Part shown: positions 40,882-49,367 of the stretch, in pieces
Layout: every line of letters starts with the position of its first letter
How positions within the stretch are numbered: position 1 is the stretch's first letter
Source: Ornithinibacillus xuwenensis
GTDB lineage: Bacteria > Bacillota > Bacilli > Bacillales > Amphibacillaceae
Reading direction: 5' to 3'
DNA length: 64,000 nt
Assembly: GCF_039614845.1 (NCBI RefSeq)
Contig: NZ_JBDIML010000002.1
Coordinates: forward strand, 248,001 to 312,000
Translations under genes and position numbers: made by a program
Notes under the pieces: model-generated
What the model was told of the DNA's origin: nothing
The model's input: the letters and a program-made list of their open reading frames with translations, nothing else
Database searches by the model: none

Positions 40882-40962
40882 ATGAAGCGGATACCATTAG
40901 CCGTCATCTTGTTTATCATTTATATTTTGATGTTATGCTTACATGTTATGAAGCAGTTGTAA
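40882..40962 (+). CDS. 26-residue single-helix membrane peptide
   Basis: A tiny ORF with a near-ideal TGGAGG site six bases before ATG. The product MKRIPLAVILFIIYILMLCL plus HVMKQL is a basic start, one hydrophobic helix and a basic end. It is isolated in a ~420-bp gap, with a CTCTTTC/GAAAGAG hairpin ending in TTTT downstream (41064-41097). Such peptides often modulate membrane complexes or act as toxins. Expression is unproven. Confidence 0.5.
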   Translation: MKRIPLAVILFIIYILMLCLHVMKQL

Positions 40963-41124
40963 ATGTAATATTACAAGCTGCCTCGCTATTTAATTAAAGT
41001 AACTCGCGTTTAAGTCTGAAATGATTCTTGTATTCCTAATTCGATCTATAGTACGAGTTATTTCTCTTTCCGATATTTCATGAATTGAAAGAGGTTTTAG
41101 CACGTTCTCAGATGATCTCCTGAA

Positions 41125-41502
41125 TTATTGCTCTATTTCAATATATTCACGTAGTAATTTCCAATCCCCATTTTCAACCGCCCACACGTATAGACATTTT
41201 GCTAGATGTGGCTGCCCGTTAATAAGACTTGTTTCTGTCCCATACACTAAATAGTTATCCCCATTTCCTCGCTCTGTAATGGAGATTAAATCAAATTCCT
41301 TTTGAGTTGATTCAGGATACTGGTTTAAAACCGAAACTATATCATAGTGATAATCGTATTCTTCAGGTTTTTCGATCGTTGAATAGGCCCAATACCCGAC
41401 AAAGCTTGTCGCCATAAATTTTTTTATCTTTGAATCATTTTTTGTTTTAAATCCTTCATTCCAGCTATTGTAATAGTCCGATAAAGCATCTTTAATAGTC
41501 AT
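41125..41502 (-). CDS. NTF2-like (SnoaL/DUF4440-type) protein
   Basis: This 125-residue soluble protein begins with the long helix DALSDYYNSWNEGFKTKNDSKIKKFM typical of the NTF2-like cone fold. A mixed sheet ends in CLYVWAVENGDWKLLREYIEI. It may be a small ligand-binding or stress protein; no catalytic residue can be assigned. A GGGAGAAC sequence lies before the ATG. Stands alone. Confidence 0.7.
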   Translation of the reverse strand: MTIKDALSDYYNSWNEGFKTKNDSKIKKFMATSFVGYWAYSTIEKPEEYDYHYDIVSVLNQYPESTQKEFDLISITERGNGDNYLVYGTETSLINGQPHLAKCLYVWAVENGDWKLLREYIEIEQ

Positions 41503-41655
41503 CTTTGTTCTCCCTAAAAGGAATTTTAATCCAATAAAATTGTATCATAAATATTAAAACGATATAATTGCTTTTAGATAGGGTTATGAAGGATTTACCT
41601 GTTTATGAATGGAATGAATTAAGGTGTTTATTAATAAAATAAGGGGATATATGAA

Positions 41656-41684
41656 TAGACATAAGATGATGTGGGATGTATAAT
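41656..41684 (+). promoter_or_regulatory. Promoter of the candidate antitoxin RNA
   Basis: TAGACA (41656-41661), 17-bp spacer, perfect TATAAT (41679-41684). No ORF follows; the transcript would run into the terminator at 41800-41850. Confidence 0.65.
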
Positions 41685-41690
41685 AAAAGC

Positions 41691-41850
41691 CAAACTAGCA
41701 TAATATGAACCGAGGATGCTTTAAACATCCCCGGCCTGCATGGTAGAAGTTCAGGTGTGGAATCCCCTCTGAACATCTAACAATAAAAAAATGAACAGAG
41801 AACCCTCACCCTATAGTGATTTAGCCGTCACGGGTGGGGGTTCACTTTTT
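41691..41850 (+). ncRNA. Candidate antisense RNA antitoxin
   Basis: The ~160-nt RNA predicted from the upstream promoter contains no ORF but three hairpins: GGATG/CATCC around 41712-41729, GTTCAG/CTGAAC at ~41748-41773, and a long terminator stem. Its 3-prime end overlaps the end of the toxin ORF encoded on the other strand (41842-41958). This convergent, tail-overlapping layout is that of type I toxin-antitoxin pairs such as Fst/RNAII and TxpA/RatA. Inferred from sequence only. Confidence 0.55.
41800..41850. terminator. Shared bidirectional terminator of the toxin-antitoxin pair
   Basis: GAACCCTCACCC (41800-41811) pairs with GGGTGGGGGTTC (41832-41843, one wobble), with an inner GTGA/TCAC extension and T-rich tails on both strands. 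The toxin stop codon lies inside one arm. Confidence 0.8.
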
Positions 41851-41958
41851 GTTAATCCTGTCGTTGATTAACTGCCTGATGAACTCGAGTAAAGAAACGA
41901 GGAAAGACCCCGCTGCCAACAGTAACATCAAAATGGCTATCATGAAATCCAAAGGCAT
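41842..41958 (-). CDS. Candidate type I toxin: 38-residue membrane peptide
   Basis: The ORF is too short for usual gene calling. The product starts MPLDFMIAILMLLLAAGSFL and continues VSLLEFIRQLINDRINKK: one hydrophobic helix with a polar, basic C-terminal tail. This layout is shared by Fst, TxpA and related pore-forming or membrane-disturbing toxins. GAAAGGGGGG directly precedes the ATG. The closeness of this site to the start may keep translation low. The gene is convergent to a promoter-driven RNA on the other strand. Confidence 0.65.
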   Translation of the reverse strand: MPLDFMIAILMLLLAAGSFLVSLLEFIRQLINDRINKK

Positions 41959-42222
41959 CCCCCCTTTCATCATTAAATTGATGCTTAGAGGGGGGAGCGA
42001 AAATCCCACCGTAACGACTTACCATGCATATTATCATTGTAGCCTAAAACGAATCCATAGGTAATCCACAGATAGTCACAAGCTACATAAATGGTATATT
42101 GTACCTATCTGCTTCTCCGCGATCTTCTATCCAAATAATGGGATCTATAAGCTGTTTCGATATGAATATAAAATAATTGACACTGGTTTTATAGGAATGA
42201 TGTGTTCAATTATTACTAACTT

Positions 42223-42639
42223 TTACAAACCATTTACAGATTTCTTCTCAAGAATATTTTTTAGTACATTAGATTGATTCTGGTCCAGCTTACCATATAA
42301 ATCTTCCTCCTGATTGTATAGAATTGCTCCTGTTTGTTTGAACCAAATTACATAAGTTTCAAGTCTTTCTGGCATATTCTTGTCAAATAGATAGAACAAG
42401 GTTATTTGTGCGGCTGCTTTATTACGGATTGGAATATTATTCTGATTCTCCCACTTTATCTCCTGAATCATTGGTCTAATTTGATTAATTACAGCATTAT
42501 CTAGAATCATTCTCTGTTCACCATTTAGAAATGCAATGTCTATTCTAGACAGAAATTTCATATCCTTTGACTTTGTTTCATCAAGTTGGCTACATCCTAG
42601 AAGTGTTAAAATGAATAAAAAAATAACTGTTTTTTTCAT
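42223..42639 (-). CDS. Small lipoprotein, unknown function
   Basis: This 138-residue protein has a short signal and lipobox (MKKTVIFLFILTLLGC, Cys16), then a mature domain of alternating helices and strands (IDIAFLNGEQRMILDNAVIN, ETYVIWFKQTGAILYNQEED). No family recognised. It lies alone, divergent from the methyltransferase gene 130 bp away. GGGAGAA precedes the ATG. Confidence 0.7.
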   Translation of the reverse strand: MKKTVIFLFILTLLGCSQLDETKSKDMKFLSRIDIAFLNGEQRMILDNAVINQIRPMIQEIKWENQNNIPIRNKAAAQITLFYLFDKNMPERLETYVIWFKQTGAILYNQEEDLYGKLDQNQSNVLKNILEKKSVNGL

Positions 42640-42768
42640 ATCTATTCTCCCAACTATGAAGGTATCTGATTTATTTTCTTCTTAACATTTAGACGAGATG
42701 CATTGTATTTTGGTGTCATGAAAATTATACTTTTCATAATAAAAAAATAAATGTTGAGGAGTAAACAC

Positions 42769-43518
42769 ATGGACACAAAGGAAATGTTAGAAATGAATAA
42801 AGGAAGCTGGGAAATTAATGCGGAGCGCTTTTTCGGAAGGACGGCATTACCTGAATTTGGACCACTTGCACCAAATGAGGAGGACTTACATCTCTTTGGC
42901 GACGTTTCCGATAAAAAGGTGCTTGATATTGGTTGTGGAAGTGGACATTCCTTGCAATATATGGGAGGTAGAGGAGCGAAGGAGCTTTGGGGGTTAGACC
43001 TCACAACAAAGCAGATTGAAACAGCGAATGAACTCCTTCAAACACAGGTTGTGCCTGTGAATTTATTTGAATCTGCAATGGAAGATAATCCAGGTTTGCC
43101 AATGAATTATTTTGATATTGCATATTCTATTTATGCACTGGGATGGACAGTAGACTTAGATAAAACCCTATCCAACATCCATCAATATTTAAAACCAGGC
43201 GGAATACTAATTTTTAGCTGGGAACACCCGCTACATGATCGTGTAAAACGTGTGGACTCCACCTATTACGTTGATAAATCCTATCTGAATGAAGGTCCAG
43301 AATACAATGAGGCATGGCATCATGAAGTAATCATTTATCACCGCAAATTAAGTACCTATATCACCGCTTTAATTAGAGCCGGATTTGAGGTTGAAAATGT
43401 AATAGATGAAGTTGTGTTGCCTGATAAAGTTCCTGATGGGGATGAACGACGCTGGTATTCTGTTGATAAGGCAAGATTGATTCCAGCAACCTTTATTATG
43501 AAAGCAAGGAAAAAGTAA
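42769..43518 (+). CDS. Class I SAM-dependent methyltransferase
   Basis: This 249-residue cytoplasmic enzyme has motif I VLDIGCGSGHSLQYMGGRGA (~49-68), acidic motif II in LWGLDLTTKQIE, and motif IV NYFDIAYSIYALGWTVD. It belongs to the Methyltransf_11/UbiE-like small-molecule group. The acceptor is unknown. The frame begins at 42751, but the six extra codons contain the ribosome site GAGGAG for ATG 42769. Adjacent genes give no clue to pathway. Confidence 0.88.
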   Translation: MDTKEMLEMNKGSWEINAERFFGRTALPEFGPLAPNEEDLHLFGDVSDKKVLDIGCGSGHSLQYMGGRGAKELWGLDLTTKQIETANELLQTQVVPVNLFESAMEDNPGLPMNYFDIAYSIYALGWTVDLDKTLSNIHQYLKPGGILIFSWEHPLHDRVKRVDSTYYVDKSYLNEGPEYNEAWHHEVIIYHRKLSTYITALIRAGFEVENVIDEVVLPDKVPDGDERRWYSVDKARLIPATFIMKARKK

Positions 43519-43889
43519 CTCATCCATTATTTATTATTGGTCGGGGGTAGCTTTAATTTTGAAGATGGAAGATGTCTATTAAATTAGAATAATAACATTA
43601 GTCAAACATTAAATGAAGTGATACCAGTAGGCAACAGAAAATGATAAAATAGTACTAGATAATCCAAAAGCACCCAAGAAGAAATAGATGGCCTTGAAGT
43701 TGAAGTGAAAATGGGCACATAAACTACAAAAAAATGGGTCACAGGGCGACAAGCTGTCTGTACTGTGAATATTACAGCAAATAAAAAGGCTGTCGGATAT
43801 AATCTGGCAGCCTATTTGATATTTCTGTAGAATGTTGCATTAGAATTGGATATATAATTCATTGGTATAGACAGATGGAGTGGATCGTA
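43519..43889. other. Intergenic region, probably decayed sequence
   Basis: No intact ORF is seen. Short open segments in different frames (for example one reading T-G-R-Q-A-V-C-T-V-N-I-T-A-N-K-K up to the hairpin) could be gene debris. The hairpin AGGCTGTC/GGCAGCCT at 43787-43813 may end upstream transcription. The GGAG for the next gene lies at its right end. Confidence 0.4.
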
Positions 43890-45908
43890 ATGTTTGTGGA
43901 AGGAAATTATAACTTTTATATTGTTGCATTGTCTGTGGTGATTGCAATTTTAGCATCTTATTCAGCACTTAACGTTGTGGGAAAAATCTCGCATGCAAGT
44001 GGAAAGACGAAGCTATTCTGGCTTGTGGCAGGTTCATTTGTGATGGGGAGTGGCGTTTGGTCGATGCATTTTGTTGGAATGCTAGCGTTTCACCTACATG
44101 TATCAGTAAAGTATGATATCGGACTTACGGTATTGTCCTTGTTAGCAAGTATGATTACCTCATTTATTGCCTTCTGTATTACGATGCCAATCGATATTAA
44201 ACGGTATCGAATTGCGTTAAGTGGTTTAGTGATGGGTGTTGGGATTGTTTCGATGCATTATATCGGGATGGAAGCAATGATCATGAATGTGGAGCTAACT
44301 TACGATTTCACGATGTGGCTCGTATCTGCTGGTGTGGCCTTCATTGCATCCTATGGGGCATTATTTTTATTTCTTCGTTTTCGAAATCAATCCGGATCAA
44401 GCTGGTTAAAGCTATGCTCCGCTATTATTATGGGAATTGCGATATGTGGCATGCATTACACGGGTATGGCAGCAGCTGAGTTTCAACATCATGGTGACAT
44501 GGTAATGAACCATGAGCAATCGATAGACTTTTTCCTTCTTTATGGTGTCACAGTAACCATTTTTATTATTTTACTTGTGTCCTGGGCTGCACAATACTTT
44601 GATCGACATGTACTGGAAAAGATGGCTTATCAAGATTCCATAACCGGCTTACCAAATCGGAATGAAATGAATCGCTTTTTTGATACGAAATTAAGTACAG
44701 AGAGCATCGGCGTTCTTTTTCTAGACTTAGATCAGTTCAAAGCAATTAATGATACGTTAGGACACCATATCGGTGATTTGCTTGTGCAAGAGGTTGGAGC
44801 GCGTTTGCAACAATTTATCCGGAGTGACCTCCAAGTATATCGTATTGGTGGCGATGAGTTTTTAATTATTGTAGAGGATTGTGATCAAACACAAGCAGAA
44901 CAATTGGCAGAAGAAATACTCATTACACTGAAGAATGCTTTTCGAATAGAAGGAAATGAACTATATGTGACCGGTAGTATTGGAATCAGCATTGGACCTG
45001 TGAACCAAGCTGATCGATCTGTTCTCCTTAAAACAGCTGATACAGCAATGTATAAAGCGAAAAGTCTAGGAAAGAACCAATACTGTGTATACAATGATGG
45101 AATGGGTGTTAAAGAGGTACGTAGGATGGAGATTGAAAAAGACCTACAATTAGCACTAGAGAACGAGCAATTCTATATTGTATACCAGCCGAAATGGAAT
45201 GTGAAATCGAATAGTTTATATGGCTTTGAGGCATTAATTCGTTGGAAGCATCCCCGATTAGGAATTATTTCGCCAGGGGAGTTTATCCCTGTTGCCGAAG
45301 AGACTGGACTAATTGTACCTATTACAAGATGGGTTTTGGAAAATGCTTGTAATCAGTGCAATGCATGGCATGAAAAGGGATTAACCCAGCCGGTTTCTGT
45401 GAATCTATCCACCCGTCTTTTTCAAACAAGTAGTTTGGTTGAAATGATCCAAGATGTGTTAGGGATAATGAAATTAGATCCGAGCTTGCTTGAATTAGAA
45501 ATTACAGAATCGATGGTTTTATTTGACATAAACGACGTTGTTCAACAGCTTCATCGGATTCGTTCATTGGGCGTTAGAATATCGATGGATGATTTCGGAA
45601 CTGGATATTCTTCAATTGGATTACTAGACCGTATTCCCATTGATGCACTTAAATTAGATCGATTATTTACGGAGGACATTAATACTCCTAAGAAGCATGC
45701 TATTATTAATGCAATTGTTTTAATGGCAGAGGATCTAAATTTGGATGTAATAGCAGAAGGCGTAGAGAACCATGATCACATTGAACAATTGACTCAGTTA
45801 GGTTGTCATGTCATGCAGGGATATTTCTACGGTAAACCAATGAAAGTAGAAGAGATTAAGGACTGGATTAATAATCACAATACGACTATTGTAACAAGTT
45901 CAATATAG
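43890..45908 (+). CDS. MHYT-GGDEF-EAL signalling protein (cyclic di-GMP turnover)
   Basis: Residues ~1-230 hold seven membrane helices with the MHYT sensor motif three times (SMHFVGM, SMHYIGM, GMHYTGM), proposed to bind copper and sense O2, CO or NO. The GGDEF domain (~245-405) has an intact RIGGDEFLII, so diguanylate cyclase activity is possible. The EAL domain (~415-670) has GFEALIRW and DDFGTGYSS with the usual metal and glutamate residues, so phosphodiesterase activity is likely too. The ATG at 43890 is preferred, since GGAG sits before it and MFVEGNYNFYI is the family start. It lies near no other c-di-GMP gene. Confidence 0.94.
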   Translation: MFVEGNYNFYIVALSVVIAILASYSALNVVGKISHASGKTKLFWLVAGSFVMGSGVWSMHFVGMLAFHLHVSVKYDIGLTVLSLLASMITSFIAFCITMPIDIKRYRIALSGLVMGVGIVSMHYIGMEAMIMNVELTYDFTMWLVSAGVAFIASYGALFLFLRFRNQSGSSWLKLCSAIIMGIAICGMHYTGMAAAEFQHHGDMVMNHEQSIDFFLLYGVTVTIFIILLVSWAAQYFDRHVLEKMAYQDSITGLPNRNEMNRFFDTKLSTESIGVLFLDLDQFKAINDTLGHHIGDLLVQEVGARLQQFIRSDLQVYRIGGDEFLIIVEDCDQTQAEQLAEEILITLKNAFRIEGNELYVTGSIGISIGPVNQADRSVLLKTADTAMYKAKSLGKNQYCVYNDGMGVKEVRRMEIEKDLQLALENEQFYIVYQPKWNVKSNSLYGFEALIRWKHPRLGIISPGEFIPVAEETGLIVPITRWVLENACNQCNAWHEKGLTQPVSVNLSTRLFQTSSLVEMIQDVLGIMKLDPSLLELEITESMVLFDINDVVQQLHRIRSLGVRISMDDFGTGYSSIGLLDRIPIDALKLDRLFTEDINTPKKHAIINAIVLMAEDLNLDVIAEGVENHDHIEQLTQLGCHVMQGYFYGKPMKVEEIKDWINNHNTTIVTSSI

Positions 45909-45927
45909 CTTTAATAGAGAGAAAGAA

Positions 45928-46006
45928 AGAAGCATTAGGTCATTAGGAGAAGCGTATGAATGGTACGCGGTATACGCCAATAGGACCTTTTGCTTCTATT
46001 TTTGTT
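45928..46006 (+). terminator. Large compound terminator
   Basis: AGAAGCA (45928-45934) pairs with TGCTTCT (45991-45997), with AGGTC/GACCT and GCGTAT/ATACGC pairings inside, then T5. It ends the MHYT-GGDEF-EAL gene and may also serve the convergent gene. Confidence 0.7.
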
Positions 46007-46027
46007 TTTAAGGATAGTTTTACTTTA

Positions 46028-47059
46028 TTATACTTTTTCCAGCATAGGAGACTTAATAATTTCTCCGATTAACCCCTCTGTTTGATGTACTCCCAAGTCC
46101 GTATTTGTCATGATAACAATCCCCGATTCTGATTCAGGGAATGCAACGATAGCGCTCTGAAATCCTACTCCCCATCCTAAAGATGATAGTTCAAGACTAG
46201 ATTTGGTGTTATCGAGAAACACTCCTAAGCCAGACCAGTCTGCACAGCCCTGTGGGGAAAACATAGCTTGCATTAATTCTAGTGCAATTCCTAGTTTATT
46301 GGGACCTTTTAATGTAGAAATAAGTTCGATCATAAGTTTTGCTAAATCACTTGGAGTAGACCAAAGACCAGCTGCTGCAGGGTATGGGTAAATGGGGTAA
46401 TTGCCCAATACAACCTGCCCATCCTTGTGATGGCCACTTGAAACGTTTATATTTCTTTCTGTCAAAATAATCGGGTTAAAGGTGCTGTTATCCATTTGTA
46501 ATGGTCGAAAAAGCAATGTATCCATTAAATGCTCAAAGCTATCTCCCATTACATCCTCGATTAAATGCTGAATGAGGCAAAATCCAGCATCGGAATAGTG
46601 AAATTCAGTACCGGGTACGTAGGAAACTTCTAGCGGAGAAGGGAAATAAGCAGATCTTCCTTCCAATAACTCAAGCATCGAGGGAATGCTACTATCTTCT
46701 AGAAGCCCAAAGCTATCTTTTGGGTCAATGAATCCACCTTGATGACATAAGAGCTTTCGAAGTGTAACGCTACTGGATTGGGTAAACTTATTTTGGGGAA
46801 CTTGCCAAGTCTTCAGTCTAGTATTGACATTCTCATCTAAATTAAGGTACCCATCTTCTACTAATTTAAGGGCTAAGACTGCTGTTACGAATTTACTGAT
46901 GGAGCAAGCATTAAAAATAGATTCATCATTCACCGTTTTAGATGTGCCGTTTTCAAGAAGCCCGTAATGTTGTACTGAATCAAGTTCCCCCTCCTTAATA
47001 GAGGCTATGCTTATTCCTTGTACACCATAATTTTCCATTCGTTCTTTTATCATTACCAT
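46028..47059 (-). CDS. Serine hydrolase of the class C beta-lactamase/PBP family
   Basis: This 343-residue protein has the nucleophile motif SISK (ACSISKFVTAVLALKLVEDG, ~52) and a second-motif YSD (FHYSDAGFCLIQHLIED, ~157). A third motif is not a clean KTG/HxG, so activity may be esterase or peptidase rather than lactamase. No signal peptide is seen, so it is probably cytoplasmic. The frame opens at 47077, but that stretch contains the GGAGG for the ATG at 47059. Family members act on D-amino-acid peptides or esters; substrate unknown. Confidence 0.85.
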   Translation of the reverse strand: MVMIKERMENYGVQGISIASIKEGELDSVQHYGLLENGTSKTVNDESIFNACSISKFVTAVLALKLVEDGYLNLDENVNTRLKTWQVPQNKFTQSSSVTLRKLLCHQGGFIDPKDSFGLLEDSSIPSMLELLEGRSAYFPSPLEVSYVPGTEFHYSDAGFCLIQHLIEDVMGDSFEHLMDTLLFRPLQMDNSTFNPIILTERNINVSSGHHKDGQVVLGNYPIYPYPAAAGLWSTPSDLAKLMIELISTLKGPNKLGIALELMQAMFSPQGCADWSGLGVFLDNTKSSLELSSLGWGVGFQSAIVAFPESESGIVIMTNTDLGVHQTEGLIGEIIKSPMLEKV

Positions 47060-47195
47060 GCTAGTCAATTCCTCCAAAGTTAATTATATTGGTAGTTCTT
47101 ATTTAATTCCGGTCCTTTTTAGTATCTTTATAGCTAAATTTTACCATATATCGTTATTCAGGATATGACTGTTGCTAATTCTAAAACAGAAGAAA

Positions 47196-47219
47196 CGCAG
47201 CCAGAAATCTCTGGCTGCG
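47196..47219 (-). terminator. Terminator of the HTH-repeat gene
   Basis: CGCAGCCAG (47196-47204) pairs perfectly with CTGGCTGCG (47211-47219). On the minus strand a T-rich stretch follows. Confidence 0.75.
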
Positions 47220-47222
47220 ATG

Positions 47223-48284
47223 TTATTTTGCAATAGTGGTTATCAGCTTTGCTAATGTTTCTTTATCTAAAAATGGTGCTAGTCTAGCAATTGCAGAAGG
47301 ACTGATGTCATGCATACTAGCATTTTCTACCATAGAAGCTAATACTTGTCGGTCAACAAATGGAGCAATTGCCATCAGTGTCTTATCATCAATGTCTAAT
47401 GAACGTGCAATCTCAGATATCACGTCTTTACTTGCAAAAGGTGCAAGCCGTGTTAATTTCTGGGAGTTAATCTGCTTTATGTCGTGTTCCAGTAAAAGCT
47501 TATCAACCATTTCCTGATCAAGAAAAGGCGCAATTGCCGTTAGCTTATCGAGTGAGAGATCTTGATCCAGTTGGTCAACTAGTCCATGTAAGACCTCTTG
47601 TGAAACAAATGGAGCCAATCTTACCAAATACTCAGCTGAAACTTCCTCTAGTGGTGTCTCTTGGATTAGTTCATCGACTTTACTTCCTAGAAAAGGTGCA
47701 ATCTGAGCAATATTATGGATGCTTAATGAATCCTTCTGCTCCTGAACAAGTTGAAATAAAGTATCACTTTGGATGAATGGAGCTAATCTCACAACATGTT
47801 TCCAGGAATAAGTATCACTGTTTTTCACCTTATGAAAAAGTACTTCCAATGAGGCTTCATCAAGAAAAGGTGCAAGTCTAGCGATATATTCCCAGGAAAC
47901 TTCATCTAATTGATTTGTGATTTTCCCCAAGGAACTGGATTTCAAGACGGGTGCAATCGAGACAAGGCCTTCCATATCTGCTTCTCCTGTATTAACAAGT
48001 GCTGCTGCTTCAACTGGTTGTTCTTCCGCAACTTTATGAACAATCATGCCAACATTATGAAGCTTATTATTCTGCCTTCCACCATTTAAAATATCATCTA
48101 CAGAGATTTTAAATTCTTCCGCTAATGTGATTAGTGTACCAACATCAGGGATGGAATCTCCTTTTTCCCATTTTGAGACTGCTTGGTGACTGACATTTAA
48201 TTTCTCTGCTAATTCTACCTGTGTAAAATCCTTTTCCTTTCTGAGCTTTGAAATATAAGAACCGATTAATTGACTATTCAACAT
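47223..48284 (-). CDS. XRE-type HTH protein with nine ~28-residue APF repeats
   Basis: Residues 1-68 are a Cro/CI-type helix-turn-helix (IGSYISKLRKEKDFTQVELA, HQAVSKWEKGDSIPDVGTL). The rest is a repeat array: Ala-Pro-Phe (or Val) recurs with Ala at 111, 138, 168, 196, 224, 252, 281, 307 and 336, about every 28 residues. Each unit reads like L-x-x-[IL]-A-P-F-[LV]-D-x-E-x-L. RLAPF and AIAPF forms alternate in the later repeats. It probably forms a helical solenoid for binding a partner or ligand. Family unknown to me beyond HTH_XRE. The ATG has a GGAGATG site. Confidence 0.85.
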   Translation of the reverse strand: MLNSQLIGSYISKLRKEKDFTQVELAEKLNVSHQAVSKWEKGDSIPDVGTLITLAEEFKISVDDILNGGRQNNKLHNVGMIVHKVAEEQPVEAAALVNTGEADMEGLVSIAPVLKSSSLGKITNQLDEVSWEYIARLAPFLDEASLEVLFHKVKNSDTYSWKHVVRLAPFIQSDTLFQLVQEQKDSLSIHNIAQIAPFLGSKVDELIQETPLEEVSAEYLVRLAPFVSQEVLHGLVDQLDQDLSLDKLTAIAPFLDQEMVDKLLLEHDIKQINSQKLTRLAPFASKDVISEIARSLDIDDKTLMAIAPFVDRQVLASMVENASMHDISPSAIARLAPFLDKETLAKLITTIAK

Positions 48285-48419
48285 AGAAACATCTCCTACT
48301 ATTTAATGAACAGTGCGCCCTGTTACAACAAGCATAGCATAGGAGGTTATATACGCCTATCAACTGTTAGTTGAATGGATCCATTAAGCGTTCTACCTGT
48401 GGTAGAATCCATAAAAAAA

Positions 48420-48440
48420 GAGCACTCATTATAAGTGCCC
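48420..48440 (-). terminator. Terminator of the CAP-domain gene
   Basis: GAGCACT pairs with AGTGCCC (one mismatch) and is followed by T7 on the minus strand. Confidence 0.7.
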
Positions 48441-48448
48441 TAATTCGT

Positions 48449-49189
48449 TTATTTTCGAATAAACATTTGTGTCCAGTAATGTCCACTAGGGTCATAACCA
48501 ACACCAATATGTGTGAAATCACCATTTAAAATATTTGCTCGGTGTCCTTCACTATTCATCCAAGCCTGCACCACTTCCTTGGCACTCTGTTGACCCTTAG
48601 CAATATTTTCCCCAGCTGACTGATACGTAATACCGAAGTCGCGCATCATATCAAATGGTGACCCATAGGTTGGGCTTGTATGCGAGAAGTAACCCTTTTG
48701 CTGCATATCATTCGATTTTTCTCTTGCAACACTGCTGAGGCTGTTATCTACCTTTAAAATAGAAAGGCCTGCTTGCTGTCTTTCTTGATTCGTTAATGTT
48801 ACGACCTCATTTTCAAATTCACTTAAGGAATAATTCCCTTGTTGTGGTTGTTGCTGTTGTTGCTGTTGTTGTTGTGGTTGAGGCTGCTGTTGCTGTTGTT
48901 GATTAGCTCCATTATTGGTGTTTGGTACCTTATCTCCCGTTGGAAGCTGACGATTCCCTTGTCCTTGTTGTTGGTTATTGGGTTCATCTTCTACTTGCCG
49001 AAACTTAAATTTAGCATCCTGGGTCTTAATTGGCTGAGTATGCGGATAATCACCACTTGATTGGTCGGTGCTCATACTGGAGATATTTGCATTCGCATTA
49101 TTGTCGTCATTTGCATTATCTGTATTACAAGCAGAAAGCATAATGAACAGCCCAACAGCTAAGAAAAGCTGTACAAGATGTTTTTTCAT
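48449..49189 (-). CDS. CAP/SCP-domain (YkwD-like) lipoprotein
   Basis: This 246-residue product has the lipobox signal ending LSAC (Cys ~21), then a long disordered Asn/Gln-rich linker (~60-120) containing a stretch of Gln and Pro-Gln. A CAP domain follows at ~125-246 with LTNQERQQAGLSILKVDNSL, KGYFSHTSPTYGSPFDMM, SAGENIAKG and NGDFTHIGVGYDPSGHYWTQMF. The two His and two Glu cavity residues are present. YkwD/YlbC-type proteins are secreted or spore-associated; activity is unknown. ATG 49189 is chosen since AAGGAG lies eight bases before it. Confidence 0.88.
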   Translation of the reverse strand: MKKHLVQLFLAVGLFIMLSACNTDNANDDNNANANISSMSTDQSSGDYPHTQPIKTQDAKFKFRQVEDEPNNQQQGQGNRQLPTGDKVPNTNNGANQQQQQQPQPQQQQQQQQQPQQGNYSLSEFENEVVTLTNQERQQAGLSILKVDNSLSSVAREKSNDMQQKGYFSHTSPTYGSPFDMMRDFGITYQSAGENIAKGQQSAKEVVQAWMNSEGHRANILNGDFTHIGVGYDPSGHYWTQMFIRK

Positions 49190-49367
49190 TTCTATCACTC
49201 CTTATTTTGTTTGTTCATAGTATTAGTTGGTGTTTGGAAAAATATTGATGATATTTTTAAGTAAATATATGGAATGAGAGAGCTGCAATTTTACGGCAGG
49301 TGCTTCCTGCGATAAACTTATCGTTAGAAAAGGGTTTTTTTTATGAAAGTAAGGAAGTGAACGAATA

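Noticed and set aside
41852..42037. 61-residue minus-strand ORF overlapping the toxin gene
   Set aside because: It lies in another frame over the 38-residue hydrophobic peptide, lacks a good ribosome site and has no membrane segment. The short peptide explains the locus better.
48839..49060. Plus-strand ORF starting with poly-Leu/Trp
   Set aside because: It is the antisense reading of the Gln-rich linker of the CAP lipoprotein.
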